Assembly (NCBI RefSeq): GCF_001730285.1
Contig: NZ_MIJZ01000014.1
Coordinates: 248,001 to 312,000 of the forward strand
DNA: 64,000 bases
Source of the DNA: Enterococcus ureasiticus
Lineage (GTDB): Bacteria > Bacillota > Bacilli > Lactobacillales > Enterococcaceae
Reading direction: 5' to 3'
The notes below the pieces were generated by a model. That model was given only the letters and a program-made list of their open reading frames with translations. It was not told the DNA's origin and searched no databases. The position numbers and the translations under genes were made by a program. Shown piece after piece: positions 62,791 through 64,000 of this stretch (position 1 is its first letter; each line of letters opens with the position of its first letter).

Positions 62791-64000
62791 TCATAGTTGA
62801 ACTACTTTATTAACAAATGAAAGTTTCTCATCAGAATGTGAAACTATCAAAACAGTTTTAGAAAAATAATTTTTTTCTAAGACATCAAATATTAATTGTC
62901 TAGTTCTCAGATCAACATTTGATGTTGCCTCATCAAATATTAGTAACTCTTTTTCCCCAATCAAAGCTCTCAAAAAAGCTATTACTTGTGCCTGACCGCC
63001 TGATACACCATTTCCTAAATCAGATAACTCTGTATTTAATTTTTCCGGAAAATTTTCAAAATAGTTCTTTAGATTGCATTTTTCTATTATAGTAAAAACA
63101 TTCTCTTCAGAAGATGTTTCACAGCCGTATAAAATGTTGTCCAAAATAGTCCCTTTGTATAGCTCAATGTTCTGTGAAACCATTCCTATCTTAGATCTGA
63201 GATTTATTTTATCAAGTTCCGTACTTAACATCCCATTGATTTTTATTTCTCCACCAGTAACGTTATAAATTCCTAATATTAATTTCAATATTGTAGATTT
63301 ACCTGCTCCGTTTTTCCCTCTGATTAAAACTTTATCACCTGATTGAATACTTAAATTTAATCTATTTAAAAACAATTGACTCTGATCTGAGTATTTAAAA
63401 GATACATTAGAAAAACAAATAGTATCTATAGTTTCAATTTTTTTCATTCCTATATTTTCGTTTGGTAATGAAAATAATTCTAAAACTCTATCAATTATTA
63501 CTATTGTCGGTTTTAAAGTAATGCTTATATTTGATAATCCTTGTATAGCTGGTAACATCTGGCTTAAATATAGTGAAAATGTTGTGTACCCACCAATAGT
63601 CATCTCATTTCTTATAATAAAAACACCAGATACTCCTAAGATAAGAACTGTTATGAAGCTATTTGTTAGAGAAAATAATTGTAAATAGCTAATTAAATAT
63701 CGTGTCTGACGAATTGTTTTTTTTAATAACTTGTCCATTTTATTCATTATATTACTTACCCTAGTATTTTGTATATTTAATATTTTTATATTTTCAATTC
63801 GATTAAAATCTTCAAATATGTTTCCGCTTACTTTCCCACTTGCTTCTTGTATTTCTGTTGCACCAGATTGAATCTTATTTGTACTCTTCACGGATATAAC
63901 AAAGCAAATTGGAACAATCAACATACTCATAAGAGCAAGTTTTGAATTAACGGTGAACATTATGATAAATGAAAAAAATATATTAAAGATTCCAATCACA
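62791..64000 (-). CDS. ABC exporter, ATP-binding/permease (partial)
   Basis: The 3' part of a fused ABC exporter continues beyond the right edge. Three to four membrane helices are visible, followed by the nucleotide-binding domain with Walker A GKNGAGKST, signature VSGGQAQV and Walker B LLIFDEATSNVD, and the H-loop VSHSDE. Type is peptide or lipid exporter (MsbA/bacteriocin-like). The substrate and full start are outside the window. The boundary codon at 63999 is GTG and internal, not a start. Confidence 0.85.
   Translation of the reverse strand, partial: VIGIFNIFFSFIIMFTVNSKLALMSMLIVPICFVISVKSTNKIQSGATEIQEASGKVSGNIFEDFNRIENIKILNIQNTRVSNIMNKMDKLLKKTIRQTRYLISYLQLFSLTNSFITVLILGVSGVFIIRNEMTIGGYTTFSLYLSQMLPAIQGLSNISITLKPTIVIIDRVLELFSLPNENIGMKKIETIDTICFSNVSFKYSDQSQLFLNRLNLSIQSGDKVLIRGKNGAGKSTILKLILGIYNVTGGEIKINGMLSTELDKINLRSKIGMVSQNIELYKGTILDNILYGCETSSEENVFTIIEKCNLKNYFENFPEKLNTELSDLGNGVSGGQAQVIAFLRALIGEKELLIFDEATSNVDLRTRQLIFDVLEKNYFSKTVLIVSHSDEKLSFVNKVVQL

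Overview
The window reads as a low-GC Gram-positive chromosome of the genus Enterococcus, probably a species of the wider E. faecalis group. The clues are the daptomycin-response operon liaXYZ at the left edge, gene order typical of enterococci (pst, ftsEX, prfB, secA, hpf, comF), lactic-acid-bacterial small genes (DUF2969, QueT with a preQ1-II riboswitch) and strong SD sequences. The species cannot be fixed from the sequence alone. Most genes are on the minus strand.

Layout. 1-2400: liaX-liaY-liaZ (LiaZ cut by the window edge). 2500-8100: deoxyribonucleoside catabolism (deoC-nupC-deoB-pdp) with the SorC-type regulator DeoR. 8150-10450: protein phosphatase and hexose-phosphate antiporter. 10480-15900: phosphate uptake pstS-pstC-pstA-pstB-pstB-phoU, with Pho-box-like repeats and two structured hairpin repeats between pstS and pstC. 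16000-26600: housekeeping block (cls, ftsEX, prfB with programmed frameshift, secA, hpf, comFA/FC, an orphan PTS IIB). 26680-35800: small and accessory genes: DUF7662, YigZ, a DUF2829 (Tad2-like) protein, an SDR, a preQ1-II riboswitch with queT, an autoregulated GntR, a giant two-ATPase dehydratase activase and a TetR regulator. 35800-39000: tRNA-Tyr/tRNA-Gln, DUF2969 and a three-gene sortase module. 39200-44800: branched-chain amino acid ABC transporter behind a perfect CodY box and a hairpin leader. 44840-49700: ROK kinase, yidD, engB, clpX, lactonase. 49800-59050: a peptidoglycan-sugar salvage operon (murQ, PTS IIC, murK-like, mupG, anmK, RpiR regulator) divergent from a wall-anchored GHL10 glycosidase. 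59060-62540: a type VII secretion LXG polymorphic toxin locus with decayed orphan toxin and IS remnants. 62790-64000: a partial ABC exporter.

Main points of interest. (1) A dispersed family of about 120-nt hairpin repeats in the leaders of pstC (two tandem copies) and the liv operon, with compensatory changes in the inner stem; a more divergent element precedes engB. (2) An LXG protein whose C-terminus matches the colicin E3 16S rRNase domain, including the D-x-x-H-x-x-x-E catalytic spacing, followed by a 182-aa presumed immunity protein that does not look like Im3. (3) A complete-looking route for denuded peptidoglycan glycans, with dyad operators between the two divergent transcription units. 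(4) A compact class D-type sortase module with a non-canonical sorting signal.

All calls come from reading the sequence and from recall of protein families; no database search was run.
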